NCBI RefSeq assembly: GCF_000502835.1
Contig: NZ_AYVL01000003.1
Coordinates: 16,247 to 80,246 of the forward strand
Source of the DNA: Mesorhizobium sp. LSJC280B00
GTDB lineage: Bacteria > Pseudomonadota > Alphaproteobacteria > Rhizobiales > Rhizobiaceae
Length of the DNA stretch: 64,000 bases
Direction of reading: 5' to 3'
Part shown: positions 20,437-31,378 of the stretch, in pieces
Layout: each line of letters begins with the position of its first letter
Numbering within the stretch: the stretch's first letter is position 1
Notes under the pieces: model-generated
Seen by the model: the letters and a program-made list of their open reading frames with translations, nothing else
Database searches by the model: none
Told to the model about the DNA's origin: nothing
Made by a program: the position numbers and the translations under genes

Positions 20437-20534
20437 CGCCGGACTATAGTGCCGCGATAGCGGCAAGACCAGACCGATGTCGCTGAAATTGCGGGCGCTC
20501 AATCGCGTCAGTTCCGTCCGCCGGCCCGGCTCGT

Positions 20535-21140
20535 TCATGCGGCCTGCTTGCGAGTGTCGAAAACATGGTCGACGAGGCCCCAATCCTTGGCCTCCTGCGC
20601 GGTCATGAAAAAGTCGCGGTCGAGCGTGCGTTCCACTTCTTCGTAGGTGCGGCCGCAATGGCGGGCGTAAAGATCGGTCATGCGCCGCTTGGTGCGAAGG
20701 ATGCCCTCGGCATGGCGCTGGATATCGGAGGCTTGGCCCTGGAAACCGCCGAGAGGCTGATGCAGCACGATGCTGGTGTTGGGTAGCGCGATCCGCCGCC
20801 CCGGTGTGCCGGCCATCAAAAGGAACGAGGCCATCGAGGCGGCGAAGCCCATACAAACCGTGGAGACCGGGCAGCTGATATACTGCATCGTATCGTAGAT
20901 CGCGAAACCGCTGGTCACCACGCCACCCGGCGAGTTGATATAAAGCGAGACCTCCTTGTCGGGATTGTCGGATTCCAACGACAGAAGCTGGGCGCAGACC
21001 AGCGCCGAGGTGCCGTCGTCGATCGCCCCGTTGATGAAGATAATGCGCTCGCGCAGCAGCCGCGAAAATATGTCGAAGGCACGTTCGCCGCGGCTCGACT
21101 GCTCGATCACCATCGGCACCAGATTGGCAAGGCCGCTCAT
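20535..21140 (-). CDS. ClpP-family serine protease subunit (paralogue, no adjacent clpX)
   Basis: The 201-residue protein is a full ClpP: catalytic Ser102 in GFAASMASF, His127 in VLHQPLGG and an aspartate in LDRDFF (Asp176). ClpP forms a double-ring chamber that degrades proteins fed by ClpX or ClpA. Neither tig, clpX nor lon is next to it, so this is probably a secondary ClpP isoform, as rhizobia commonly carry several. It ends in ATGA overlap with a possible start of the next gene. A good ribosome-binding site (GGAG) precedes ATG at 21140. Confidence 0.88.
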   Translation of the reverse strand: MSGLANLVPMVIEQSSRGERAFDIFSRLLRERIIFINGAIDDGTSALVCAQLLSLESDNPDKEVSLYINSPGGVVTSGFAIYDTMQYISCPVSTVCMGFAASMASFLLMAGTPGRRIALPNTSIVLHQPLGGFQGQASDIQRHAEGILRTKRRMTDLYARHCGRTYEEVERTLDRDFFMTAQEAKDWGLVDHVFDTRKQAA

Positions 21141-21166
21141 CGGTTGTCTCCGTTGACTGTTGTCGT

Positions 21167-21691
21167 TCAGGCCGCGCGCAGGAAGAGGCGCGGGGTGTTT
21201 GCGGCGATCTGCTTGTGCCTGGGAGTGCGCGCTTCAAAGGAAAGCCGGCAACCGGCGCCTGGCATCGCGATCTCCGGCACTGCTGCCCGAGCAAAACCAT
21301 CATGGACGATGCGCAGATGCGTGCCGCCGGAAACGGTGCGGTCGAGCGTAAAGGTGACGATGCTGTCCACTGGGCTGTCGTTCATTGCGCTGTCCAGGGG
21401 ACTGCCGGGCGGCACCTGCGTATCGCCGGGCGCCGGCCGCTCCCGCCAGGAATAGCGCAGCAGCCGTCCGGGATCCGCGTCGAGGATTTCGCACTCGATC
21501 GGCGCATTCGGCGCTTTAAAGGCAAAGCGGTTGCCGATTTCGGGCTTGATGTCGTTCGGCATCATCCAGGCCGCGAGCAGGTCCGGCACCGTCAGCGCCC
21601 GCCACACCTTTTCCGGCGGCTCGGGCAGCTCGCACTCGAACTCGATCTTGTCTGCGGCCATTTCGGCGCGTTCTTTGCCTCGGCTGGTCAT
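21167..21691 (-). CDS. SRPBCC/AHSA1 domain protein
   Basis: The 174-residue protein has the START-like AHSA1 fold: [20 protein letters not shown] at the N-terminus and a repeated strand pattern with RYSWRE and DSIVTFTLD. Members bind hydrophobic ligands or assist protein folding; the ligand here is unknown. It overlaps the ArsR-type regulator by ATGA. ArsR plus AHSA1 is a common two-gene unit in bacteria, where the regulator controls both genes. Confidence 0.82.
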   Translation of the reverse strand: MTSRGKERAEMAADKIEFECELPEPPEKVWRALTVPDLLAAWMMPNDIKPEIGNRFAFKAPNAPIECEILDADPGRLLRYSWRERPAPGDTQVPPGSPLDSAMNDSPVDSIVTFTLDRTVSGGTHLRIVHDGFARAAVPEIAMPGAGCRLSFEARTPRHKQIAANTPRLFLRAA

Positions 21692-22002
21692 TGGTCCATG
21701 TCCTTCAAAACCGTCTTGAGCCTTTCGATGCGCTCTGGCCAGAACGCACGGTAGCGTTCGATCCAGCCGAGCAGTGGCGCAAGCCCCTTCGGATCGATGC
21801 GGTAATAGGCGTTGCGACCGGCCCGGCGCTCGACCACGAGGCCGGCGCCGCGCAGCACTGCGAGATGTTGCGATACCGCCGGCTGCGATACCGGTATGCC
21901 AGTGCGCAGTTCCGACACCGTCATCTCGCCGTCGGCGAGCCGCTCATAGACGGCGCGACGCGTTGGATCCGCTAGTGCCCGAAAAATGTCTGCTTCGATC
22001 AT
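21688..22002 (-). CDS. ArsR family transcriptional regulator
   Basis: The 104-residue winged-helix protein shows the ArsR pattern: DIFRALADPTRRAVYERLADGE, then the recognition helix in VSQPAVSQHLAVLRGAGLV. No cysteine metal site is visible, so it probably responds to something other than arsenic or cadmium. The ATG at 22002 was chosen over TTG at 22020; it leaves a perfect palindrome just upstream as a likely self-repression operator. It is coupled to the AHSA1 gene. Confidence 0.87.
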   Translation of the reverse strand: MIEADIFRALADPTRRAVYERLADGEMTVSELRTGIPVSQPAVSQHLAVLRGAGLVVERRAGRNAYYRIDPKGLAPLLGWIERYRAFWPERIERLKTVLKDMDQ

Positions 22003-22011
22003 GCCGAAAGC

Positions 22012-22027
22012 ATAAGTCAATACTTAT
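22012..22027. promoter_or_regulatory. Palindromic operator before the ArsR-type gene
   Basis: ATAAGT-N4-ACTTAT is a perfect 6+6 palindrome ten bases upstream of the ATG, in an AT-rich patch. ArsR proteins bind such imperfect or perfect repeats over their own promoter. Confidence 0.6.
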
Positions 22028-22041
22028 CGGTTTGGCAAGCC

Positions 22042-22079
22042 GTGTTTTTTAAGACAGGCGGTGTTTTTTAAGACAGGCG
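22042..22079. repeat. Perfect tandem duplication of 19 bases
   Basis: The 19-mer beginning GTGTTTTTTAAGACAG occurs twice with no spacer and no mismatch, between the ArsR operator and the cupin stop codon. An identical copy implies recent duplication. Confidence 0.9.
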
Positions 22080-22084
22080 AGGTT

Positions 22085-22474
22085 TTACAAACTCGCTGGA
22101 AGCCAGCGTCTCACCATGTCGGGGGATCCGTTGAACGTCGCCTCGAAAACTGGTGACGCGAGCACAGCATGAATATGAAGCAATTCGGAGCCGACGTTTC
22201 GGAAGCCATGTTGCCTGTGCGCGGCAACAACAAGCGACTGTCCGGCAGTCAAGACGAGATGCTCTTCGTCGATCCACATCTCGGCCCTGCCAGCGATGAC
22301 GGTAAGCACTTCCTCGACCGGGTGCCAATGTGTCGGGGCGCCAACCGCGGGTTCGACCCATTGTTCGAATATGCAAAGTTGAGTTGCGCCGTTGCAGGCC
22401 GAGACATGCATGCGGGTCTTTACTCCCGTCCGCCATTCTTCTTGCGGCTGATCGTCATGCGCAACCATCTTCAT
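22085..22474 (-). CDS. Cupin domain protein
   Basis: The 129-residue protein has the two cupin motifs: GAPTHWHPVEEVLTVIAGRAEMW (His, His, Glu) and, after LTAGQSLVVAAHRQHGFRN, a second histidine. These residues usually bind one metal ion. The function of single-domain cupins ranges from regulators to dioxygenases and isomerases and cannot be fixed here. ATG at 22474 follows GAGGCG; a start at 22537 would run into the ssb promoter and was rejected. Confidence 0.75.
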   Translation of the reverse strand: MKMVAHDDQPQEEWRTGVKTRMHVSACNGATQLCIFEQWVEPAVGAPTHWHPVEEVLTVIAGRAEMWIDEEHLVLTAGQSLVVAAHRQHGFRNVGSELLHIHAVLASPVFEATFNGSPDMVRRWLPASL

Positions 22475-22565
22475 GCGTTCGCCTCGATCCCATGGTCTGT
22501 GGAAATTCGACGCCAAGACACTACTTCTTACTGACAACTATTGACAGTGCAGGGCCTCTCCTATA

Positions 22566-22580
22566 GAACGAAAAGAGAAC
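22566..22580 (+). promoter_or_regulatory. LexA (SOS) box of ssb
   Basis: GAACGAAAAGAGAAC is GAAC-N7-GAAC, the reverse form of the alphaproteobacterial LexA operator. It sits just after a TTGACA (22541-22546) and TATAGA (22562-22567) promoter candidate and about 100 bases before the ssb start, so LexA would block RNA polymerase. Confidence 0.87.
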
Positions 22581-22682
22581 AAAAACCTTGTGGGAAAAGG
22601 CAGCGACGGCAGGCAGGGATTGTCCATAGCCTGTAAGGTGCGGCGACAAAAATTCGGTTTCGGATGAGCGCGGAGAAGTATC

Positions 22683-23195
22683 ATGGCGGGTAGCGTCAAC
22701 AAGGTCATTCTGGTGGGCAACCTCGGGGCGGACCCTGAAATCCGCCGCTTGAATTCGGGTGACCCGGTCGTCAACATCCGCATCGCGACGTCGGAAAGCT
22801 GGCGCGACAAGACATCCGGAGAGCGCAAGGAAAAGACCGAGTGGCACAATGTCGTGATCTTCAACGACCAGATCGCCAAGGTGGCCGAGCAGTATCTGAA
22901 GAAGGGCATGAAGGTCTATGTCGAGGGCCAGCTGCAGACGCGCAAATGGCAGGACCAGACCGGCAATGACCGCTATACGACCGAAGTCGTGTTGCAGAAA
23001 TTCCGCGGCGAGCTGCAGATGCTCGATGCGCGGGGCGAGGGCGGCGGCCAGGTCGGCAACTATGCCGGTGGTGGTGCGAGCCGCGGTTCCGATTTCGGCC
23101 AGTCCGGCCCGGGCGAAAGTTTCAATCGCGGTGGCGCCAACAAGGGCGGCGGCGGTGGTTCGTCGCGCGAGCTGGACGACGAAATCCCGTTCTGA
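22683..23195 (+). CDS. ssb: Single-stranded DNA-binding protein
   Basis: The 170-residue protein has the SSB OB-fold at residues 1-110 ([41 protein letters not shown]), a glycine-rich linker, and the acidic tail ending DDEIPF that recruits partner proteins. It coats single-stranded DNA in replication, repair and recombination. An SOS box lies upstream, and a large hairpin follows the stop. Confidence 0.95.
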   Translation: MAGSVNKVILVGNLGADPEIRRLNSGDPVVNIRIATSESWRDKTSGERKEKTEWHNVVIFNDQIAKVAEQYLKKGMKVYVEGQLQTRKWQDQTGNDRYTTEVVLQKFRGELQMLDARGEGGGQVGNYAGGGASRGSDFGQSGPGESFNRGGANKGGGGGSSRELDDEIPF

Positions 23196-23254
23196 TTTCC
23201 CGGGGCGGACTGCCCTTGCGGCGAAAAGCGCCGGCACCTTGGCCACGAAATGGC

Positions 23255-23285
23255 GTCCCGAAAATCTGTCTTGGATTTTCGGGAC
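23255..23285. terminator. Large hairpin after ssb, likely terminator
   Basis: GTCCCGAAAATC and GATTTTCGGGAC form a perfect 12-bp stem with a 7-base loop, 60 bases past the ssb stop. There is no long T run, so termination efficiency is uncertain. Confidence 0.65.
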
Positions 23286-23318
23286 GTTGTGCGTTTGAGC
23301 GGTGAAAGGACGTATCAG

Positions 23319-23744
23319 GTGAAGGCAAGGGTCAAATGGGTCGAGGAGCGCACTTTCGTTGGCGAGTCCGCCAATGGGCACAAGCTGGTGCTAGGCACTG
23401 CGTTCGGGCCGGAGGGCAAGACGCCGGGGCCGAGCCCAATGGAACTGGTGCTGATCGGCACTGGCGGCTGCTCGGCCTATGACGTGGTCCATATCCTCGA
23501 AAAGGGGCGCGAGGCGGTCGAAGATTGCGTGGTCGAACTCGATGCCGACCGTGCAGAAGCCGATCCCAGGGTGTTCACCCGCATTCACATGCATTTTGTC
23601 GTCAAGGGCCGGGCGCTATCACACGACAAGGTGAAGCGGGCGATCGGGCTTTCGATCGAGAAATACTGCTCGGCCTCGGCAATGATGGCCAAGACTGCCG
23701 AGATTACCCACGACTTCGAAGTCATTGAAACGACAGCGAAGTAG
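23319..23744 (+). CDS. OsmC family peroxiredoxin-like protein
   Basis: From the GTG at 23319 the product has 141 residues, the normal size for the YhfA branch of OsmC. The two cysteines of the family are present, in GTGGCSAYD and IEKYCSASA. OsmC proteins reduce organic hydroperoxides with these thiols. A longer in-frame reading from 23250 was rejected because it translates through the ssb terminator hairpin. AAAGGA precedes the GTG. Confidence 0.83.
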   Translation: MKARVKWVEERTFVGESANGHKLVLGTAFGPEGKTPGPSPMELVLIGTGGCSAYDVVHILEKGREAVEDCVVELDADRAEADPRVFTRIHMHFVVKGRALSHDKVKRAIGLSIEKYCSASAMMAKTAEITHDFEVIETTAK

Positions 23745-23752
23745 GGCTGTTC

Positions 23753-24382
23753 CTACGTCGCCATCAGCGCCTTGATGCCGTCGGCGACGAACTGCACGGC
23801 GAGCGCCGCCAGGATGACGCCGAGCAGCCTTGTCAGGATCGAACGGCCGGTTTGGCCGAGGATACGGTCGATGCGCTCTGACAGCACGAACACCAGGTAG
23901 GTGATGACGAGGCAGATGGCGATGATGCCGACAAGGGCTGTCTGCGCGCCCAAACCCTGAAACGAGCTTGAGAGCAGGACGGTCGCCGAAATCGCGCCGG
24001 GACCGGCAATAAGCGGGATCGCCAGCGGAAAGGCGGCGATGTTGTGGATCATGTCCCTGGTGATGGCGACGTCGCCGATCTTCTCCTTGCGGTCCTGCCG
24101 GCGCTCGAACACCATTTCGAAGGCGATGAAGAACAGCAGAAAGCCGCCGGCGACGCGGAAGGCCGGCAGAGTGATGCCGAAGACTGACAGGATCGACGCG
24201 CCGGCGATTGCGAACAACGCCATTACCAGGAAGGCGATGACCGAGGCGCGCACGGAGACCTGGTTGCGCTCCTCGCGGTTCATGCCGCGGGTCACGGCGA
24301 GGAAGAGCGGCGCCAGGCCGGGCGGATCGATCGTCACCAGTATGGTGACGAAGGCGTTGAACAGGCTGTCGAAGCTCGGCAT
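23753..24382 (-). CDS. MarC family (UPF0056) membrane protein
   Basis: The 209-residue protein has about six hydrophobic helices and the MarC signatures TIDPPGLAPLFLAVT near the N-terminus and AIPLIAGPGAISA in the middle. MarC proteins are predicted small-molecule transporters with no settled substrate; the old link to multiple antibiotic resistance is not supported. ATG at 24382 follows GGGGAGG. Its stop lies 8 bases from the converging osmC-like gene. Confidence 0.88.
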   Translation of the reverse strand: MPSFDSLFNAFVTILVTIDPPGLAPLFLAVTRGMNREERNQVSVRASVIAFLVMALFAIAGASILSVFGITLPAFRVAGGFLLFFIAFEMVFERRQDRKEKIGDVAITRDMIHNIAAFPLAIPLIAGPGAISATVLLSSSFQGLGAQTALVGIIAICLVITYLVFVLSERIDRILGQTGRSILTRLLGVILAALAVQFVADGIKALMAT

Positions 24383-24456
24383 GCTGACCCTCCCCGCCGG
24401 CAAAGCCGGATAACGGGATTGGTAGAGCAAAGCGGAGCCAGTGGAAACCGTGCGGA

Positions 24457-24987
24457 TCAGGGGCTGACGGCCCGGCGCGCCAGAAACTCGACTTCGAGAC
24501 GCCAGGTGGCGCCGTCGTCCTGTGAGCGTTCGCCCAGCCAGCGGAACGAATTTTCGGTGATGCGCGAAAAGCTCCAGCGCACAGCAGATCCGGTGCCGTC
24601 TGCGCCTTGCTGGATGATGGTGTCGCCCTCGGCACGGCCGAGCTGGCGGCTGTAGTACTGATTGCGCGGATCGCTCCAGAAGATGTGCCAGGCGTCAACG
24701 CCGGGATCGTAGACGCGCAACGTTGTGCCATAGAAGGTCCATTTGCCGAGCGAGGGCGAGGGGCCGGCGTCACGGGCAGGTAGGATCCATACGTCCTGGA
24801 TCGCGCGGCCTTCGAGCGCCCAGCCGAAATGCACTTCGCCGCGCCCGGTCAGCACCTGACCGTCCTCGAGATGGCGCGTGGCGTCGAACGTCCAGGCGCC
24901 GACGAAGCGGCCATAAAGATTCAGTTTCTCGGCAAGGGCCGGTACGGGCCCATCGCTGTGCAGGGCCTTGGCAAAGGAATTGGACAT
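24457..24987 (-). CDS. Conserved protein of unknown function (lipocalin/DUF1579-like)
   Basis: The 176-residue protein is predicted to be mostly beta strands: FVGAWTFDATR, GRGEVHFGWALEGRAIQDVW, WHIFWSDPRNQYYSRQ. This resembles DUF1579 or other small beta-barrel proteins of unknown role, but I am not certain of the family. There is no signal peptide. It lies 74 bp upstream of marC on the same strand and diverges from the AraC-type regulator, which may control it. Confidence 0.6.
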   Translation of the reverse strand: MSNSFAKALHSDGPVPALAEKLNLYGRFVGAWTFDATRHLEDGQVLTGRGEVHFGWALEGRAIQDVWILPARDAGPSPSLGKWTFYGTTLRVYDPGVDAWHIFWSDPRNQYYSRQLGRAEGDTIIQQGADGTGSAVRWSFSRITENSFRWLGERSQDDGATWRLEVEFLARRAVSP

Positions 24988-25073
24988 GGCTTCGCTCTCA
25001 TCTTGTCAGGAGACCGGCAAGCATAGAGGCCGACAGGGGTTCTGTGCTTGGGAAAAGTTGCTATGTTTCGGCG

Positions 25074-25901
25074 ATGACGACGAGCGCGCACAGGCTGGCG
25101 TCGGGCCGAGGCTGGCAGGTGTCGGATGTCATCTGCACCGCCAGCGCCGCCGACAGGCCATTCGAGGAGGAGCATCGGGATTTCTGCGTTGCCGCCGTAA
25201 CCAACGGCACCTTCCGCTATCGTGCGCGCGAGGGCACGGCGATGCTGGCGCCGGGCGCGCTCCTGCTCGGCAATCCCGGCACATGCTACGAATGCGGCCA
25301 CGAGCATGGCGCCGGCGACCGTTGCCTCTCCTTCCATTTCGGACCGGCCTATATGGAGCGGATCGTCGCCGACGTGCCGGGCGCGAAGACGCTCGATTTC
25401 GGCACGCCGCGCCTGCCGCCCTTGCCGGCGCTGGTGCCGCTGCTTGCCGAAGCGGAGGCGGCGCGCGAGATGGCCGACGCCGGCGCGTTCGAGGAACTCG
25501 CCCTGCGCATTGCCGGTGCCGCGGTAACAGCGGCTTGCAGCGCTACGGATCGGGGACGGACGCCGAGCCGCCGTGACCAGAAGCGTGTCGCCGAAGCGGT
25601 GCGGCGCATCGAAGTCGATGCCGACCGGCCGATCTCGCTTGCCGAACTCGCCGACGAGACCGCCACCAGCCCTTACCATTTCCTGCGCACCTTCCGGCAC
25701 GTTGCCGGTATGACGCCCTACCAATTCCTGCTGAGAGCGCGGCTGCACAGGGCAGCCGTGCGGCTGCGGACGTCGGATCAGACGATTTCGGCGATTGCCT
25801 TTTCGGCGGGATTCAACGATCTATCAACCTTCAATCGCCGTTTCCGGCGGCTGATGGGCGAGGCGCCGGGTACTTATCGCGCCCGCCGGCGACGCCCGTG
25901 A
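25074..25901 (+). CDS. AraC family transcriptional regulator
   Basis: The 275-residue protein has an N-terminal cupin-like sensor region (LAPGALLLGNPGTCYECGHEHG) and a C-terminal AraC DNA-binding domain with two helix-turn-helix units: ISLAELADETATSPYHFLRTFR, then TISAIAFSAGFNDLSTFNRRFRR. The N-terminal CYECGHEH cluster of Cys and His is notable. ATG at 25074 was used; upstream sequence is in frame but overlaps the divergent promoter. Likely targets are its neighbours on either side, which is inference. Confidence 0.85.
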   Translation: MTTSAHRLASGRGWQVSDVICTASAADRPFEEEHRDFCVAAVTNGTFRYRAREGTAMLAPGALLLGNPGTCYECGHEHGAGDRCLSFHFGPAYMERIVADVPGAKTLDFGTPRLPPLPALVPLLAEAEAAREMADAGAFEELALRIAGAAVTAACSATDRGRTPSRRDQKRVAEAVRRIEVDADRPISLAELADETATSPYHFLRTFRHVAGMTPYQFLLRARLHRAAVRLRTSDQTISAIAFSAGFNDLSTFNRRFRRLMGEAPGTYRARRRRP

Positions 25902-25984
25902 AAGGGTGCACGGCCATATCGTCGCAATTGGTTTATCCTTTTGAATTTGCCGCTAAAAACCACACTGGAAAACTGCCGCGATTG

Positions 25985-26013
25985 TTGGAGTTTCAGGCTG
26001 GCTTCCTATATAA
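25985..26013 (+). promoter_or_regulatory. Candidate promoter of gyrA
   Basis: TTGGAG at 25985-25990 and the TATATA block starting at 26007 are 16 bases apart, matching the alphaproteobacterial CTATAT-type -10. The gyrA start follows about 36 bases later. Confidence 0.4.
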
Positions 26014-26048
26014 GCACCAAGTGATTCCTGATTAGATTGTGATCCGAT

Positions 26049-28859
<2,811 letters not shown>

Positions 28860-28873
28860 GTTTGCCACGACGG

Positions 28874-28894
28874 CGCCAGCCCTATGGGCCGGCG
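28874..28894. terminator. Weak terminator hairpin after gyrA
   Basis: CGCC-A-GCCC pairs with GGGC-C-GGCG around a TAT loop, an 8-bp stem with one mismatch, between two converging genes. There is no T run. Confidence 0.35.
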
Positions 28895-28914
28895 TGTGAA
28901 GACACCCCAGCAAT

Positions 28915-29073
28915 CTAGAAGTGGCGATAAGGCTTGCGGTTGCCGAAGCGTTCGAACCGCTTGGTATTGGCCTTGGCGCGGACGCGCTGTGCTTCCTGAT
29001 GCAACCCGAATACGGTAGCGATCAGCATGGCGACGGTCATTGCGGTGGCGAGGATGTAGATCAGCATGTGCAT
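28915..29073 (-). CDS. 52-residue single-pass membrane microprotein
   Basis: This short gene starts with ATG at 29073 after AGGAG. Residues 4-23 form one hydrophobic helix (LIYILATAMTVAMLIATVFG), followed by a strongly basic tail with many Arg, Lys and His residues and ending KPYRHF. The sequence looks like a real inner-membrane microprotein with a cytoplasmic tail. It converges on gyrA. No function is known to me. Confidence 0.65.
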   Translation of the reverse strand: MHMLIYILATAMTVAMLIATVFGLHQEAQRVRAKANTKRFERFGNRKPYRHF

Positions 29074-29262
29074 GTTCTCCTGCGCCTAACAACGATTCGA
29101 TGGGTGTTTGGTTTCATCTTCTGCAGCGGCAACTTAGTGAACACTGCGTGAAGCTGTTGTGAGCGGCACATTCATCTGTCGTTCACGTCGGCCAAAAGGT
29201 TCACGGGGCGGGCTGGCGATCGGATTTGCCTTTAGGGGAGAGGCTCGCTAGAAGCACCTGCC

Positions 29263-29763
29263 ATGACCGAACGCATCGCCCTTTATGCCGGCTCTTTCGA
29301 CCCGCTGACCAACGGCCATCTCGACGTGCTGAAGGCGTCGCTGGCCGTGGCGGATACAATCTATGCGGCGATCGGCATCCATCCCGGCAAGAAGCCGTTG
29401 TTTTCCTTCGAGGAACGGGTTGGCCTGATCGAAACGGCCGCGAAGGCGGAATTCGGCAGCGACGGTGCGCGTATCAAAGTAGTCGCCTTCGACGGGTTGG
29501 TGATCGATGCGGCCAGGAAGCATGGCGCCTCGATCATCATCCGCGGCCTGCGCGACGGCACCGATCTTGACTATGAGATGCAGATGGCCGGCATGAACGA
29601 GACCATGGCGCCGGAGCTGCAGACCGTGTTCCTGCCCGCCAGCCCTTCAGTGCGCACCATTACCGCCACACTTGTGCGCCAGATAGCTTCGATGGGAGGC
29701 GACATCCGCCCCTTCGTGCCGGCGGCCGTGGCCGGCGCGCTCACCGCCAAATTCGCGAAATAA
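29263..29763 (+). CDS. coaD: Phosphopantetheine adenylyltransferase (CoA biosynthesis)
   Basis: The 166-residue protein is Coa[16 protein letters not shown] carries the TxGH nucleotidyltransferase motif, and [12 protein letters not shown] is the pantetheine-binding segment. [16 protein letters not shown] matches the ISSTxVR region of the family. It transfers AMP from ATP to 4'-phosphopantetheine, the next-to-last step of coenzyme A synthesis. The start and size match the family. A palindromic repeat begins right after the stop codon. Confidence 0.94.
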   Translation: MTERIALYAGSFDPLTNGHLDVLKASLAVADTIYAAIGIHPGKKPLFSFEERVGLIETAAKAEFGSDGARIKVVAFDGLVIDAARKHGASIIIRGLRDGTDLDYEMQMAGMNETMAPELQTVFLPASPSVRTITATLVRQIASMGGDIRPFVPAAVAGALTAKFAK

Positions 29764-29811
29764 ATGCATGTCACCCAAAAGTGGAACCCGGCTTTGGGTA
29801 ACGACATGCAT
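29764..29811. repeat. Palindromic intergenic repeat after coaD
   Basis: ATGCATGTC and ACCCAAA on the left pair with TTTGGGT and GACATGCAT on the right, with a 3-base bulge and a short loop. It fits directly between coaD and the first cyclophilin gene. It resembles the dispersed palindromes of rhizobial genomes; copy number cannot be seen from one window. Confidence 0.7.
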
Positions 29812-29838
29812 GAACGAAGATATTCGGAGAAAGATCCC

Positions 29839-30429
29839 ATGCAGCTGAAAAAGCTTGCCTTCTTGCTTGCCGTGCTTGCCGGTCTTGTGACCGCATCCGT
29901 GTCGGCCTTTGCCGCCGATCCGGAAAACTCCATGATCGTAACGCTGAAGGACGGCGACGTGACCATCGCGCTGAGGCCCGACCTTGCGCCGAAGCACGTC
30001 GCGCAGATCAAAAAGCTGGTGCGCCAGGGCGCCTACGACAACGTCGCCTTTCACCGCGTCATCGACGGCTTCATGGCGCAGACCGGCGACGTCAAGTTCG
30101 GCAACATGAAGAGCGGCTTCAATGCCGACGCTGTCGGCACCGGCGGCTCCGATCTTCCTGACCTGCCGGCCGAATTCTCCAGCACCGAGCACTACCAGCG
30201 CGGCGTGGTCGGCATGGCCCGCTCCGACGATCCGAATTCCGCCAATTCGCAATTCTTCATCATGTTCGCGCCGGCACCGCCGCTCGATGGCCAGTACACC
30301 ATCGTTGGCAATGTCGTCAGCGGCATGGAGCTGGTGGACCACATCAAGAAAGGCGACGAGGCGCAGAACGGGACGGTGACCGACCCCGATCGCATGATCA
30401 AGGTGCGCATCGCCGCGGACGGCAAGTAA
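29839..30429 (+). CDS. Exported peptidyl-prolyl isomerase (cyclophilin)
   Basis: The 196-residue protein has a signal peptide (residues 1-25, ending AFA before ADPE), then a cyclophilin domain: VAFHRVIDGFMAQTGDV, DDPNSANSQFFIMF, and YTIVGNVVSGMELVD. It catalyses proline isomerisation in the periplasm during protein folding. The ATG at 29839 follows GGAG; the longer in-frame reading passes through the palindromic repeat and was rejected. A cytoplasmic cyclophilin follows 29 bp later. Confidence 0.92.
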   Translation: MQLKKLAFLLAVLAGLVTASVSAFAADPENSMIVTLKDGDVTIALRPDLAPKHVAQIKKLVRQGAYDNVAFHRVIDGFMAQTGDVKFGNMKSGFNADAVGTGGSDLPDLPAEFSSTEHYQRGVVGMARSDDPNSANSQFFIMFAPAPPLDGQYTIVGNVVSGMELVDHIKKGDEAQNGTVTDPDRMIKVRIAADGK

Positions 30430-30458
30430 CCCCAATTGTTCAAAAGGATATTTCTGAC

Positions 30459-30971
30459 ATGGCCGAAATCAAGGACCGCGAGAACGCGCTTATCATGGAC
30501 ACGACCAAGGGCAAGGTCGTCATCGAATTGTTTCCAGATCTGGCGCCCGGCCATGTCGGCCGTATCAAGGAACTGGTACGCGAAGGCGCCTATGACGGCG
30601 TGGTCTTCCACCGCGTCATCGACGGCTTCATGGCGCAGACCGGCGACGTGAAGTTCGGCAATTCCAACAAGCCGTCTTTCGCGCCATCGCGCGCCGGCAC
30701 TGGCGGTTCCGACAAGCCCGATCTGAAGGCCGAGTTCTCCAACGCCAACCACGGCCGCGGCACCTGCTCGATGGCGCGCTCGCAGAACCCGAACTCGGCC
30801 AATTCGCAGTTCTTCATCTGCTTCGACGATGCCGCCTTCCTCAACCGCCAGTACACGGTATGGGGCCAGGTCATCGAAGGCATGGACAACGTCGACAAGA
30901 TCAAGCGCGGCGAACCGGTGCAGGATCCTGACAAGATCGTGTCGCTCAAGGTCGCGGCCGACGTGAAATGA
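30459..30971 (+). CDS. Cytoplasmic peptidyl-prolyl isomerase (cyclophilin)
   Basis: The 170-residue protein is a cyclophilin without a signal peptide. It shares VFHRVIDGFMAQTGDVKFG with the exported copy just upstream, which points to an old tandem duplication that then gained or lost the signal peptide. It has the QNPNSANSQFFICFDDAAFLN active-site loop. It overlaps the next gene by an ATGA. Confidence 0.92.
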   Translation: MAEIKDRENALIMDTTKGKVVIELFPDLAPGHVGRIKELVREGAYDGVVFHRVIDGFMAQTGDVKFGNSNKPSFAPSRAGTGGSDKPDLKAEFSNANHGRGTCSMARSQNPNSANSQFFICFDDAAFLNRQYTVWGQVIEGMDNVDKIKRGEPVQDPDKIVSLKVAADVK

Positions 30972-31366
30972 CCGGCCGGGCTGTCGCGGCCATCGCATTT
31001 GTGCTCGTCGCGGCGGCCACCCCGGCGCTGGCGACGGAATCGATCGTCTGCAGCGCCGACGGCGGCGCGGCATCGATTGATGTTTTGATGGGACACACGG
31101 CCGTCATTGCGGTCGCGCGTGTGTGGCTGGATGCCGGCGGCAAGACATGGACCACGGACGGACAGGCAGGCTCAACGAAAGTCATCGTTGGACAGGCATT
31201 CGAAGACGACGAGCGCATGCTGATCGATCTCACTGATGAGGGCCTCAGCTCGATCGTCGCCAGATTGCGGCTGGTCAAGGCCAGCGAGCAGTCCAGCTTC
31301 GCAATGGGCGGTACGCTGAGCATAGACAGTGTCGGCGCCTGGGCGGTGACCTGCCCGGAACCTTGA
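30968..31366 (+). CDS. Secreted protein of unknown function
   Basis: The 132-residue product has a signal peptide (residues 1-22, ending PALA before TES). The mature domain has two cysteines (SIVCSADGG and VTCPEP) near its two ends, probably a disulfide, and alternating strands. I do not recognise the family. Translation is coupled to the cytoplasmic cyclophilin by ATGA, and queA follows 12 bases after the stop, so all are in one operon. Confidence 0.6.
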   Translation: MTGRAVAAIAFVLVAAATPALATESIVCSADGGAASIDVLMGHTAVIAVARVWLDAGGKTWTTDGQAGSTKVIVGQAFEDDERMLIDLTDEGLSSIVARLRLVKASEQSSFAMGGTLSIDSVGAWAVTCPEP

Positions 31367-31378
31367 GGCGGGGATTTC

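Noticed and set aside
23250..23318. N-terminal extension of the OsmC-like protein
   Set aside because: It would translate the 12-bp terminator stem after ssb; the GTG at 23319 gives the normal family length.
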